Positions 9,218-20,200 of a DNA stretch of 64,000 nt are shown one piece after another. The DNA is taken from NCBI GenBank assembly GCA_018136815.1, contig CM030932.1, positions 7,331,628 through 7,395,627 of the forward strand, written 5' to 3'. The stretch's first letter is position 1. Each line of letters opens with the position of its first letter. Source of the DNA: Isochrysis galbana (lineage: Eukaryota; Haptophyta; Isochrysidales; Isochrysidaceae). The notes under the pieces were generated by a model. That model did no database searches. It was not told where the DNA came from and worked only from the letters and a program-made list of their open reading frames with translations. The position numbers and the translations under genes are program-made.

Positions 9218-11572
9218 CTATTCCGCTTCCATCTCGCGCTCAATCTGCTCGAGGCTCTTTCCACGTGTCTCTGGTACGTGGATTAGCGTGAAGATGAAGC
9301 CAAGCACCAAGACCACAACGTGCGGGACAAAGGCATGCGGGCCGAGCGCGTTGGCCTACGTGCGCACAAACAGGGCTCTTGGAGGCCATGCGCAATGGCT
9401 GAGCTGGCTGTGCTTTTTGCCTCCCGAGATGTGCAACGCGGAGGAGGGGCCGAGGTGCGGTGGCTACGAGCGCGACGCAAACTCACCTGTAGCAGGAAGA
9501 CGAACGTCGTAATGAACTGGGTGATCCACAATACAGAGAAGGCCAGTCCCGAACCGGCAGCACGTTGCGTCGCCGGGAATAGTTCCGACGGCAGTAGACA
9601 CGCCACGGGGCCGAGCCCGATGCCAAAAGCTCCGACGAAGCCGACAATAGCGGCAACACAGGTGGCGGGAACCCACGCCTCGCCAGCATGGTCGAGGGTG
9701 ACGGTCAGCAAGGTCCCAGAAATAGCCATGCCACAAATGGAAAAGATGAGGAGGGCGCGACGCCCTGCCTGGTCCATGAGGATGACCGAGGCGATCGTGA
9801 CCAGCACGTTGCAGCCATTCATTGCGATAGCGATGGCAGTGGCTGTGTCGTCTGCGAGGACGGCGCGGGGGCCAAGTCGGTGCTGAGCAGCGACCGCAGG
9901 GAGGCGTCCAACCGCACGCACCTGACATGCCATTCTGAAGCAAGAAAGAGGTGGAGAAGTTGAAGGCGTTGTTGATACCTGAGGCTTGCTGGAGCACCAT
10001 CACGGTGAGCGTCACGAGCATCGCGCGCCTCACTGCGGGCGATGTGGCGATGGCGCTCCAAAGAGAAGGCGCCGGCTTGATAGTGCCCATCAGCACATCG
10101 TCAAGGCCGGGTAGATTGGAGCGCGACGAGGCGAAGGATGACATCGAGTTGGAGCGAGAGCAAGAGGCGGAGTGCGAGGTCGAGTTGGGGCGCATCTCGT
10201 TGGCGCGCTTTGCGGCTTCGAACATGCAGAAGAGCTCCTCCTGGACCTCGAGGTCGTCCGGGGGGCAGTCGCGCAGCTGCGCTTGCGGGGAGGGCGGCGA
10301 GCAAGTCGGGTTTTGCGCGCGCGGGTTGGGGTGGGGTGGGTTGGTGAGCGCTGCGAAAACGAGTGCGCCACGCAGCACCTGCACAAGCATCTCCTCCGCC
10401 ATCAAGTCGTTCCCCATGATAGCATACCAGCGTGGGCTCTCAAGTAGCATGGGTTGGAGGAGAAGCTGCATGAGCGCGGGCACCGCGGGCGCCGCGAGCA
10501 TCCACGGCCAGCCACCCATCGTGCCAAGCGATGAGGGCAGCCCAAGCAGCTGGGCGCCAAACATGCCGATGACCATCATCAGTTGATTCATCGTTCCGAG
10601 CATCCCGCGCAAATGCGCAGGGGACACCTCGCCAAGATAGAGAGGCACGACGACAGTGGCGCCACCGCAAGCGATACCCGAGACCAGCCGACCGGCGAGC
10701 AGCACGGCCACACGCTTCGGGCACACGTCCCAGCCCCCGACCATGGCGCACTCGGGTAGCGCGCTTGCTGCCTCCAGCAACGCGCCTGCAAAGGGGGGGG
10801 TCTCAGGCGGTGAAGTGTCGGCGCACACAGGACAATGTGGGTTCATAGTGGGTGAGAGCTGCTTGGGGGAATGACGCACACGCACCTACGAAGAAAATGA
10901 CCGAATTCCACAGCAGATATGTTTTGCGCCCCCAGCGGTCGGCGAGCTGCGATGAGGAGTTGCAGCCCAGGAGTGCACCCAGCCTACAAAACGCCGGATG
11001 GGCCACTTAGTACCGGGGACAGGCTGCGGCAGCCCTCCCCTCCGCGCACTTTTTCCTTTACGCCCCATCCCGCACGCGCACATGAAAATGGAGATAATGA
11101 AGGACCAAATGAGGTCGTTTGAGGGGAGCGGGACGGATACACCGTCTGGCGTGAGCGCCGAGGTTGGTATCCCCAACGCGGCGCGCATCGGCTTGGCCGG
11201 CGTGTTCATGTTGGCGTTGTTGTAGCCATACATGAGTGTAGAGAGGAGCGCGACGAGCGCAGATCCTCCGAGCGGTCTCGAGAGCCCTCCGCGTAGCACG
11301 ACGGGCGACTCGTGCTCCGGCATCTCAGAGAAGTTATCCGAGAGGTTGGCGAGCGAGACGACTGAGTTGTTGTGCACAACGCGCGAGGTGAGGCCGGGTA
11401 CTGCTACGTAGGCTAGGTCTGCGAGCGACGACGTGCGAGAGAATCCGCCCACGAGAGAATGAGAGGCAAGGTCGGCGTGGGACTGAGTCTTGCGCATGTC
11501 TTCATACCGTCGGTATTCGGATGACACAGACGCGAGGTTCATCTCGACCGGAGTCGAGTGGGTGCGGTTCAT
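9218..11572 (-). CDS. Sugar-porter family MFS transporter
   Basis: Six exons on the minus strand join in frame: 11572-11082, 10983-10886, 10785-10379, 10276-9922, 9851-9487 and 9355-9218, all GT-AG, giving about 617 residues. Sugar-porter signatures appear in the expected order: DRWGRKT after the first helices, GRLVSGIACGG then PLYLGEVSPAHLRG, ESPRWY, a long Ser/Asn-rich central loop, QQASGINNAF, DQAGRR, GLGPVACLLPSELFP, and VPETRGKSLEQIE close to the stop. Such proteins carry hexoses or related polyols, by proton symport or facilitated diffusion, in the plasma or an organelle membrane; the substrate cannot be read from sequence. The N-terminal 130 or so residues before the first helix are hydrophilic and Ser-rich. 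The third donor has an alternative 10 bases or so away; the site used gives the best family fit. Confidence 0.9.
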
Positions 11573-11992
11573 CGGGTGCGGGAGGGGAGGGGAGAGGGAG
11601 GGAGGGAGGGAGGGACCGAGAGAAGGGGAGGGAGAGGGACCGAGAGAAGGGGAGGGAGGGGGGAAAGAGAGAGAGTGGCGGGGCCGGGGGGGTTCGGGGG
11701 GGCGGCGGCGGCGCGGAATCAATCGCGGCCGCGGCCGCGGTGCCTCTCCCTTTACGACGAGGACGGGGTGTGATCCACTTTCCCTCTGATCCGAGGCATG
11801 TTATAATGGTATCACACGACCCTCACGGCGTCATCAGCGCCGGCCGCGCGGCCGGGCGTGTGCGAGAGAGAGAGGGGGGGGGGGAGGGGGGGGGTCCCAG
11901 GGAGAGAAGAGGGAGGGGGAGGGAGGGGGAGAGGGAGGGAGAGGGGGGGGGAAAGAGAGACAGAGGGAGAGAGAGAGAGAGAGGTCTCTCTT
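11573..11992. repeat. Purine-rich low-complexity tracts
   Basis: Two GA/GGGA-rich blocks (about 11580-11690 and 11868-11990) lie upstream of the transporter gene, separated by CG-rich sequence with GCGGCCGCGGCCGCGG. On the transporter strand they form a pyrimidine-rich leader, as is also seen upstream of the genes at 5261 and 58390. Confidence 0.6.
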
Positions 11993-12046
11993 CGTTAGAA
12001 CTTATAGCCTCGTAAGACATCTTGTTAGCTAGCATTCCCAGCAAAG
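11993..12046 (+). repeat. Dispersed LTR-like repeat, copy B (truncated)
   Basis: CGTTAGAACTTATAGC through GTTAGCTAGCAT matches the start of the repeat at 1210 with a few substitutions, then diverges. Confidence 0.6.
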
Positions 12047-12099
12047 ATTGTAATAGTTACGGCCCGCCCGGCCTAAGGGCGAAGAAAATTTTGGGGGTT

Positions 12100-12176
12100 G
12101 TAAGCGCTTACAACTCTGGATTTTACGTCCTTTCATAAGCGCTTATACGCGTGTAAGCGCTTACGTAAGCGGTTAT
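12100..12176. promoter_or_regulatory. Cluster of TAAGCGCTTA palindromes
   Basis: Three perfect 12-bp palindromes occur within 65 bases: GTAAGCGCTTAC at 12100-12111, ATAAGCGCTTAT at 12135-12146 and GTAAGCGCTTAC at 12153-12164. An imperfect GTAAGCGGTTAT follows directly (12165-12176), and a further TTACGCGCTTAT-like site lies near 12211. Spacing is 35 then 18 bases. They sit 170-245 bases upstream of the ATG at 12345. They could be dimer binding sites or the terminal part of a mobile element; function is unknown. Confidence 0.5.
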
Positions 12177-12344
12177 TGTGGCGCGGTTATAAGGCAGTTA
12201 TATCGCCAATCTTACGCGCTTATTACGTGCGTTTTCTGTTCCCCCCCGCCCTTCCCCCCCCCCCGCCCCTCCCCTCGACTCCTCGCACCCTCAACCGAAC
12301 GAACCCCCTCCCCTCACACGCCCGTCGCCCCGTCGCCCCTCGCG

Positions 12345-12761
12345 ATGCTCTTGCCTCAGACATCCCGTGGCATGCATGCCATCGGCGCGTGCTTTGCGGC
12401 TATGGCGAACGAGGAAGGCAGAGGCCAGCAACCACCGCAGCGGGGGGCTGCGGTGCCGGCGCAGCGCCGGCAAGGCCCCCTGCCGTACGAGCCTTGGAAA
12501 GAGCGCGCAGAGTGGCAGGGCGTCACCCGCGAGCAGTGGGAGGTGAGCCATGTCAAAATGGACGACTACACACCGCCGAGGGTGCCCAAAGGCAACAAAC
12601 CTTCCCACATCTTCAACTTCGGGTGCTGTTTGAAGAACGCTCCACCGAATGCAAAGTCCTGGCGGTGTCTTGTGCCATTGCCCTTGGCGAATGGCGCTGG
12701 GTTCGCGCCATGTGGCGAGGTCCTTGTGTACCCACAAGCGAGCAACATTTGGAACGGGTAA
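12345..12761 (+). CDS. Hypothetical protein, possibly an exon of a larger or decayed gene
   Basis: An ATG at 12345 opens a 138-residue frame to TAA/TAG near 12761. The N-terminal third is Gln/Arg/Pro-rich. The middle reads WKERAEW and REQWEVSH. The C-terminal third has Cys residues in SHIFNFGCCL and SWRCLV, then a late APCGE, loosely like a zinc-binding fold but with no pattern I can name. No splice-supported extension was found. It may be coding, or a remnant of a transposase N-terminus. Confidence 0.3.
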   Translation: MLLPQTSRGMHAIGACFAAMANEEGRGQQPPQRGAAVPAQRRQGPLPYEPWKERAEWQGVTREQWEVSHVKMDDYTPPRVPKGNKPSHIFNFGCCLKNAPPNAKSWRCLVPLPLANGAGFAPCGEVLVYPQASNIWNG

Positions 12762-12965
12762 GACCCGTAACAGGTTTGATTTGAGCAATCTGGATATCTC
12801 GTTGGAGTTCAGATTTGGTATCCAGATAGTATCCGGATACCTCTGGAGCTCATTAGGAATATCCAGATAGATACTGATAGTCGGGCAGACATGCCAGATA
12901 TGCCAGATATTCGGAATATCCGGGTAATAGAAACTTATTCTTATTCTCCCGGCCACCTTAAATAG
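12762..12965. other. AT-richer spacer with GATATCC-type inverted motifs
   Basis: Repeated GGATATC, TATCCAGATA and GATATTCGGAATATCC motifs give several small hairpins (for example ATATTCGGAATAT near 12907). The end of the stretch, TTATTCTTATTCTCCC up to AAATAG, could serve as a polypyrimidine tract and acceptor before the Ser-Pro repeat that follows. Confidence 0.35.
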
Positions 12966-13196
12966 ATCGACGCCCCTCCGCCACCGTCGCCTCCACCGCC
13001 CTCACCGCCGCCTCCCTCACCGCCACCGCCTTCACCGCCGCCTCCCTCGCCACCGCCGCCTTCGCCGCCGCCTCCCTCGCCACCGCAGCCTTCGCCGCCG
13101 CCGCCTTCGTTGATCGTGTTAAATCTTTGGCGGATCAGGTTGAGGCCTCCATCATGTTGCGATTTAATAGCAACCAGCGAGACCGTGTGTCGAAGT
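12966..13196 (+). repeat. Ser-Pro4 coding-type repeat (possible exon)
   Basis: In the frame starting after the TAG at 12963-12965, bases 12972-13110 encode about nine SPPPP units with one P-to-Q change. A 29-residue non-repetitive tail follows to TAG 13194-13196. Such (SPPPP)n runs are typical of hydroxyproline-rich wall glycoproteins and pherophorins in algae. No ATG opens the frame, so it is either an internal or terminal exon or a simple CCNCCN repeat. Confidence 0.4.
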
Positions 13197-13434
13197 GATC
13201 GTGTCGTCCGTTAGTGTCTGTAATCGAATAATGTTTGTGTTACCTATGCATCATCACACCACATGTATTGTATTGGTGTTAGATTAGGAATATTAAGGAT
13301 AGTGTGAGAAGGAGCAACCAAGGCCTAGATTTTAGGTTTGGTGGACACGGTGGCATGCGCATGTGTGGCGATGCGCGCGGGGATGCGGTGCAATAGACGC
13401 GAAAGCGAGAGATATCTATGGATACTTCTTGAGA

Positions 13435-15548
13435 CAGGGCGGTCAAACAGTGTTTTTTTATAAGGGGTGAAAAAATGACCATCTCAGAATTGAGAAAATT
13501 TGAGGATTTTTCACGGTAGAAAGTTCCCAATACACCCAACTAGCACATATCCGGGGTCCATTAGGACCCGGACCCCCCCCCTTGGGCCCCAACAACAAAA
13601 CGTAATCAAAAAAAGACAGAAGACGCTAAAATCGCAAAAGCTTGAAAAGCTCAACTTCAAGTCGAGACCGGGCGGGCTGCGTGCCCGTTTTCGACGATCC
13701 ATCAGGATGGGAGACCCCGCCAGATACCAAATACACAGGTCCCACCCGCATGGTCACGCCAATCGGACAGGCCGCGCCCTGATACCTCGTCGAAATCACC
13801 CCCAGACACCAAATGCACAGGGACCACCCACACAGTCACACCAATCGCGTGGGCCGCCCGCCGAAATCTCGTGGATATCAGCCATCCGCCGAGCCCATTC
13901 GACGTTTGACGTCTCCAAGCGAGGCCGGGAGAGCCCAACTTCAAGCTGATGCCGGCGCGCTGCGTGCCCGATTTCGACGATCCATCCAGATGGGGGGCCC
14001 CGCCAGACACCAAATGCACAGGGACCACCCACACAGTCACACCAATCGCGTGGGCCGCCCGCCGAAATCTCGTGGATATCAGCCATCCGCCGAGCCCATT
14101 CGACGTTTGACGTCTCCAAGCGAGGCCGGGAGAGCCCAACTTCAAGCTGATGCCGGGCGCGCTGCGTGCCCGATTTCGACGATCCATCCGGATAGGGGGC
14201 CCCTCCAGACACCAAATGCACAGGGACCACCCACACAGTCACACCAATCGCGTGGGCCGCGCGCCGAAATCTCGTGGATATCAGCCATCCGCCGAGCCCA
14301 TTCGACGTTTGACGTCTCCAAGCGAGGCCGGGAGAGCCCAACTTCAAGCTGATGCCGGGCGCGCTGCGTGCCCGATTTCGACGATCCATCCGGATAGGGG
14401 GCCCCTCCAGACACCAAATGCACAGGGACCACCCACACAGCCACGCCAATCGTGCAGGCCGCGCGCCGAATCCTCGTCGCAGTCAGCCATTTGTAGATCC
14501 CTTTGAATGTTGACGTCTGACGTAGCCGAGGGAGCGCCGCCGCCGCCGCCGCCCCCACTTACTGGCCCGTCGCCGCCGCCGCTTTTGCCGATGTTTACTT
14601 AAGTCTGACTGGTGGTTTGCCAGCGGCTCCCTGTCTCAGCTGCCCACCGGAGGTTGACTGACGCCGCGTCGGCTCCACGGTGTACAGCTCTACTTGACGT
14701 CTACGTCAAGTATTGCGAAGACCTTGGTGTGCTTCTTCGCTACTCGAGCTCCGCGTGCCCGGAGTGCTTTCGTTGCGCCGTCGCGCGTCATCAACAGTAT
14801 AAATTAATTTTCAATGCCACCTGCCAAGGCCACCACCCAGCGGCAGACAATGATTTCTGCTCTGGGTGGTGGGTTCCCGCGAGATGCGCTATGAGGCGCT
14901 CTGGCAGGATCTTGGGCTTTCCTGCCCGCCGCAGCGTAGAGCGCCACGACGAGGCCCGTCCTGAGGCCACCCACGGGTCTCGCCTCATCGAGCAATGCCG
15001 GATCTGGCACTGTCAGAGAGAGGATGGCCGCGTAGGCAGCCTCGACGCGGAGGCTCGTCAGCCACGCGTGGACGGCCGCGCCGGTGAGCTGAGCCTAGTT
15101 CTCGATGCCGAGTTCGAGAGAGGGTGAATCCTGCGAGGGACGGGTCGGGATGGTCGGGGTGGGGCCTCTGGTAGCCAGGGTAGCCGCGTGCGCGCGCTGT
15201 GATGTGCTGGGTGGGCTGCGCGGGCAATGATGCCAGAGGGTCAGGGGGTGGTCGGACTGTCGGCAGCCCGACACGACGCTGCATCGGGCGGGAATCAAAT
15301 GCCGAATGTAGCTTAGATATCAAGGAACCGATCCCCCCGCGGGCGCGACCGCCCATTCTTTACGGGTAGAGCGTGAGCGCGCGTGACGGAGGGGGCGAGA
15401 GGGGGGGCGGATCGCACCATTTCTTGGCGAAGATTTTCGTAGCGTCAGGTAGCCCCCCCCGGAGCTTTTTTATTGGGCACCGCGCCACGGTCAAAAATTG
15501 CAGCCCAACCCTTACTAATAGTTAAAAAGCCCCTGTTTGACCGCCCTA
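13435..15548. mobile_element. TIR-bounded non-autonomous element with internal satellite
   Basis: The left end reads CAGGGCGGTCAAACAG (from 13435). The right end is its complement CTGTTTGACCGCCCTA (to 15548), giving a 16-bp terminal inverted repeat with only the outermost base mismatched. CTTGAGA stands immediately outside both ends (13428-13434 and 15549-15555), which would be a 7-bp target duplication. Inside are the 202-bp tandem repeats and a 171-residue open frame (14612-15127) with no recognisable transposase motif. The first 280 bases resemble 22861-23180. Superfamily not assigned; 7 bp is not the usual length for hAT (8) or Mutator (about 9). Confidence 0.6.
13660..14510. repeat. 202-bp tandem repeat, about 3 full units plus degenerate ends
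   Basis: GATCCATCC landmarks at 13979, 14181 and 14383 give a period of 202. Each unit contains CACCAAATGCACAGG, CACACAGTCACACCAATCG and ATTCGACGTTTGACGTC. An upstream unit starting near 13697 is diverged and shortened (a second CACCAAATGCACAGG at 13808). Open frames across it on both strands are repeats of the same peptide and need not be genes. Confidence 0.85.
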
Positions 15549-15739
15549 CTTGAGATATTTGGGCTGAACTTTGAGATATATCGGAGATATCCCCCATGGA
15601 TATTTGGGCGAAAAATCGTGGATATTTTGGCCTACCCCTAGCACTTCCAAAAGAAACACTCGGCCATCTTCAACGCGCACGAGGCAAACAAAGCTCACAC
15701 ACTGGGTGAGCCTCGATCCGTTGGTGCAAGGCAAACCTC

Positions 15740-16036
15740 ATGCTCGTCGGCGACTACTCCGATGAGTACGACAAGATCCCAAAGACCAAATATATTGGAG
15801 ACGAGGCCGCCGTCGCGTACCTCTGCATGGAATACATCACGGCGGTCGCGTACGCTGAAACGAGTCCCATGGTGCAAGTGCGCCGAGCAGCTGGCAAACT
15901 CTACATGGAGAACCAGAAGGCCGTCCTCGCACGCATCACGGACCTCGCCACCCAAGATCAGTCAAGCGACATCGTCGCCTGCCAGGGTGAGGGGTGTGAG
16001 AAAAAGACGAAAAAAATGAAAACTCAGCCTGCGTAG
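15740..16036 (+). CDS. Small hypothetical protein
   Basis: The ATG at 15740 opens a 98-residue frame beginning MLVGDYSDEYDKIPKTKY, with a mixed amphipathic helical middle (AAVAYLCMEYITAVAY) and a Lys-rich end. Composition looks more protein-like than surrounding chance frames. I do not recognise a family. It may be a terminal exon of a gene whose upstream exons lie in 15571-15720, or a fragment of a mobile element. Confidence 0.3.
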   Translation: MLVGDYSDEYDKIPKTKYIGDEAAVAYLCMEYITAVAYAETSPMVQVRRAAGKLYMENQKAVLARITDLATQDQSSDIVACQGEGCEKKTKKMKTQPA

Positions 16037-16114
16037 CTGGGGGTTACCGTGCGTGTGTGTGGGGGGAAGTTGCTATGCGCACGCGCCGCGTCCTTGTCTA
16101 AAAAGAAAACAAGC

Positions 16115-16170
16115 ATTCTGAGTGAAAACAAAATTACCGCCTGGCCCTCTTTTGACGGAACGCGACTTTT
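16115..16170 (+). repeat. Dispersed repeat, copy B
   Basis: TCTGAGTGAAAACAAAA followed by GGCCCTCTTTTGACGGAACG and CGACTT, as at 4790-4850, in the same orientation. Confidence 0.6.
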
Positions 16171-16224
16171 ATTTTGTTGTCGTAGTCCCTGGTGAGGCTC
16201 ATGCCGCAGAAGAGCGATGGTGGC

Positions 16225-16515
16225 TTAGTTAGTTAGGGGCGCTACAATGTGGTGGATGTGGCTGTGGGGGGTGAGGTGGGTGCAGTGGTCCAGCATGGTG
16301 GCCTCCATGCGGTCTGTGCGTACGCTGTTCGCGGTGGTGCGGGGATGTGGTGAGGTGGCTCCTGTGCCCACCTGGCTGGGCGTGTCGTCTGGGCGCGGTC
16401 GCTTCGGCAACAGCAGGGTGTCCATCAGCAGTTCGTCCATCTCGGCGAGGGCGGCGGCAGCGAGGGAGGGAGGCGGCGCGCGCTCCATGACCCTATCGTT
16501 TTAACGATAGTTGAT
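16225..16515 (-). pseudogene. 5' end of a non-LTR retrotransposon ORF1
   Basis: On the minus strand a hairpin (AACTATCGTTAAAACGATAG) is followed by GGTCATGGAGCGCGC. The frame from ATG 16488 starts MERAPPPSLAA and contains LPKRPRPDD, then stops at 16225. The ORF1 of the element at 53545-55170 starts MERAAATPLS and has LSKRPRPPT at a comparable position. The rest of ORF1 is missing, so this copy keeps its 5' end and has lost its 3' part. Confidence 0.65.
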
Positions 16516-17296
16516 GGCTGAGACATAGCAAACACATGACACCAATATATGATTGATTTGTAGTACTGTGTACTGTGTCATCATGCACGCTCTCTCACCT
16601 CACCCTCGCAATGGTCTCACGATGAAGCCTCGTCAATCCACGCCCCACGTCGTCGAACATGCACGCAGGCACAAAAACCACCAAAGTCTCGTCACAATAC
16701 ATACTCTTCCTCCTAGAATCACTTTTGTGCACCCTTTCTCGAAAAGGGCATGTATAGCCAGCCACTCACACGAGTCCCTGAGAAGACAGGCAGAAGTGTC
16801 ACCAGCCACAATGGCCCGTGCCCAATCACTCTTTAGACGTGGCCAGCCGCTGCAAGTACCCATGGTCGGCCTGTCCATGAGGGTTGCCGGCCGTCACCAT
16901 GGGTCCATCGACGATGAAGCCCAAGGAGGCGGGCTCGCTGCCGCCCACACCGGCCGTGCAACACCTTGCGACACGTTCTTCGGGCTCCGATGCAGCATGC
17001 ATGCGTGGTTACGTGCACGCACCTCGAGGGGTGGCCGTTAAAATCATTGGGACTTGCCGAGCCCACAAACCGAGAGGAAAGCACACACAGCCGACTCGGC
17101 GCCCGAGCCCACAAAATGAGCTATCGAGACGCTTGAGATCACCCGACGGCACAACTTGATGGCTCAGATCCCCCCGCTCGCATCACGATACAGTCGCACC
17201 CAATGGCGGCATTCGATTAAGTCATGACGTGCGACTCGCCTCATAGGCGGGCGCGGATGACGCGTCGGCACCGCTCGACTTACCCGATCCCGTTTC
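16516..17296. other. Intergenic, no gene supported
   Basis: A 162-residue plus-strand frame (16553-17041) and its antisense have His/Arg-rich compositions and no recognisable domains. The downstream edge is the 3' end of the NIPA-type gene on the minus strand. Confidence 0.35.
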
Positions 17297-20200
17297 TCAC
17301 AGGATATCTGAGTCGTGGGATGAGTCGCGATTCACTTGCGGCGCCGACTCGTCGTACAAGGGTTCGCACAAAGAGATGGCCGACAGCGAGGCGCGGCTGG
17401 GCGGATCGTGTTCCATGGGATGAAGTCGCGGCGATCCGGCGGGCGATGCGAGGCCAGCGTTGCTCCCCTGGGTGAGGCGAGACTGGCAATTCCATGTTGA
17501 CTCGCCGCTGCCTACCAAACCAAGGCTCAAGCCACTGGAGGCTGCACGGCGCGCGCGAGCGAGCGCAGCCTGGTTGGGCACAGAGTGCGGGGCGCTAACA
17601 TCTGCAGTCGGGGGCCCAGCTTCCGAGCCGTCAATGCCAGGGCTAGAGCGGACATTCGTGCGCGAGCGGTTCCATAGCTTGCTGCTAGCGTCGGAGCTAT
17701 GGGATCCTTCAATGAAGGGGCTCGTGTTGTTCGAGTTGATACACTGGGCGTAACTGCCGGCGTACTCGCGCCCCCCTGTCGCCGGCGTGCGAACGTTGCG
17801 TGACGTGATCGCGTTCGAGATGGAGGCATAGTGGGCGCGAAGGGCCTCCATGTATGACTGCGTCGCGGTCGCCACCTGGAGGGGTAGGTCAAGATGGGGC
17901 ACGTCATGGCATGTAGGGAGGGGTGGGGTGGGGTGGGGTGGGGCAGCGCGGATGGCTACCGGCGAACGGGAGAGTGGGCAGGGGGAGTCCCGGGGAGCCT
18001 CGCCGCACACCTCGGTGGGCACCTCGTCAGATTCGAGGTCGTCGTCCCCCGCCGCCGCCCGGTTGCGCCGCCTACCATGCCCTAATCGGCGCGTCAGGCG
18101 GCTAATCAGCTGCCGAACTGCTGTCGCGTACACCTCCCGGCCCGCCTCGGTATCACCCATTGACGCGTAGGCCGCGCAGCGGCGCTGCTCCTCCTCGAGC
18201 AAGATCTCGGCCGTTGCTTGGTAGACGTCGTCTGCGCCGTCATCGATGCGCGCACCCGACGGCGGCACCTCGCCGTCGGTGTCTAGTTGGGGCGGCCGCA
18301 CGGCTAAGGGCGAGATAATGCGAGAGAGTCTCGACACTGCGTCCGAGGCGGCCTCTCGGACACACGCATCTTCTTCGTTCGCCCAAGAGGGAGAATGCCG
18401 CCTGACCAGCTCCTCCATCTCGGTGCCTGCGCGCGACCCGCTGGCACCTATGCACGAGCCCGACGGCCCGCGCCGGAATTTCCCCTTGACATACCCAAGC
18501 GCTCCGCTCATCGAGGTAGGCGAGAGCGTATGCGACAGCTCGTTGCCCACCTCATATACCGGCCGCGGCGCAACGCGCGCCGAGGCGGGCGACGTGGAAT
18601 GCGGTTCGATGGGTGAGGTATGCATGCCCTCGGCTCCGCCCCCGTTGCGTTGATCTGGCGCGGCGCGCTGCGGGTGATTGTGGCCAAAGTGGCCCGTAGA
18701 GTAGGCGCTACCCTTTGGCGAGGCCAACGGCGACCCAAAGGTGGAGTCGCCCAGTCCGAGAACGTTTGGTAGGTGAAGCACTTCAGCAATGTCCTGAAGC
18801 GGCGGGTAGGTGGGGTCAGGGGGCGGGCGGTTGAGGGAGAGCAGAGGGGCGCTCAGACGGCGACACGCGGGCCGATGCACCGAGGGCCGATCGCAACGAA
18901 GCGTTAGGCCGGATGAGGTCGAGCCAATGCGCCCGTACGGTTGGCAGTGTCCAAGCTTGGGGGCGGCGACCGCAAACTGGGGCAAAACTTTGGCGCCCTG
19001 CCTGTCCGCCCAGCCCACGCACCTGGCCCGGATGAGCGAGGTTGTCGCCATTGGCAATCTCCTCTTCTAGTTTTGATTTTCGGCCTCCGCCAACTAGGTA
19101 GACGCCACCAATGGCACACGCGCAGCCGGCACCGAACATGGCACCCGTCATGGGCGTCATGCACGCAAACTCGTTGTAAACCACCGCCGCACCGATGACA
19201 GAGCTGACGGGAGGTGAAGAATGAGGGCAAAAGGGGTCAAAACGGACGGCTGCGCGGTGACATGGGGATCGAGCGCCGCGCGCGTCCACGGCCGCTTGCG
19301 AAGGGCTGCGTGGCAGTGGCTGTATACCTAAGAGTGAAGGTGCAGTAATAAAGCGGTACGACGACCGAATTGCCGAAGAGCATCATGGCGGCGTTCAAGT
19401 ACTTAACGGAGAAGATGGCAGTGAGAATGGTCAGCAGCAGCGATCCGTAGAAGACAGGCGCCTTAAGGACGCGAATGACCGAGTATGGCTCAACGGGCGG
19501 CGCGGACGGTGGCGCCGACGGTGGCGCTTGTGGATAGCCCGAGCCAAATTCGATGCCCGCGCTGGTCAGGATATCCGCGCTGGTCAGGTTGACTGCCACA
19601 ACGAGGTTAGTAGGGGTGGGAATTGGCACCGTCGGGCGCAGCGTTGGTGCCGCGAGGACTGGTGCCCCGGCGCATGATGCCCGGCGCAAGCGGGATGCGC
19701 GTGCAGCGTCCGCGGCTGAGGCTCTCAACGTACCGGTGGGTGGCAGCCAGCCTTCAAATGCAAGAGTGATCATCGAGGAAAAGGCGCGAGCCGCGATGAC
19801 GGTAACCGATGCGATAAGCGCACAAAGCATAAGATAGTACAAGGGGTGACGATGGGCATACCTGTCGTCCGGTGTACGTTGCCAGAGGCGAAAGCTCAGT
19901 GTTCGGGGTGGTGTAGTAGGGGTGTGTCACGATGGAATGGCGGCAGGCTAACGGCGGTTGCTGGGGCGAAAGCTCAGTGCTCGAGGTGGTACGAGAAGGG
20001 GGTGAGCCATGAGGGATGGCGGCAGGGTAAATGCGAATGCCGTCGCACCCGCGCGCTGGCCGCTTGCCAAGTGCGCGCGCACCCACGAGGTGCCATGAAC
20101 CCAGCCCACCCTACCCGCACACACACAAACGTGCAACATAGACGTACGACATTCCTCCAACCCCGTCTCGGGACGCGAACGTGCAGGTGCTTGCGGTGCG

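Noticed and set aside
13700-14500. Long open frames on both strands across the 202-bp repeats
   Set aside because: Because 202 is not a multiple of 3 the peptide repeats shift by compositional luck; both strands are equally open and no start or domain supports coding.
14612-15127. Transposase gene for the TIR element
   Set aside because: The 171-residue frame shows no DDE or zinc-finger pattern that I can recognise.
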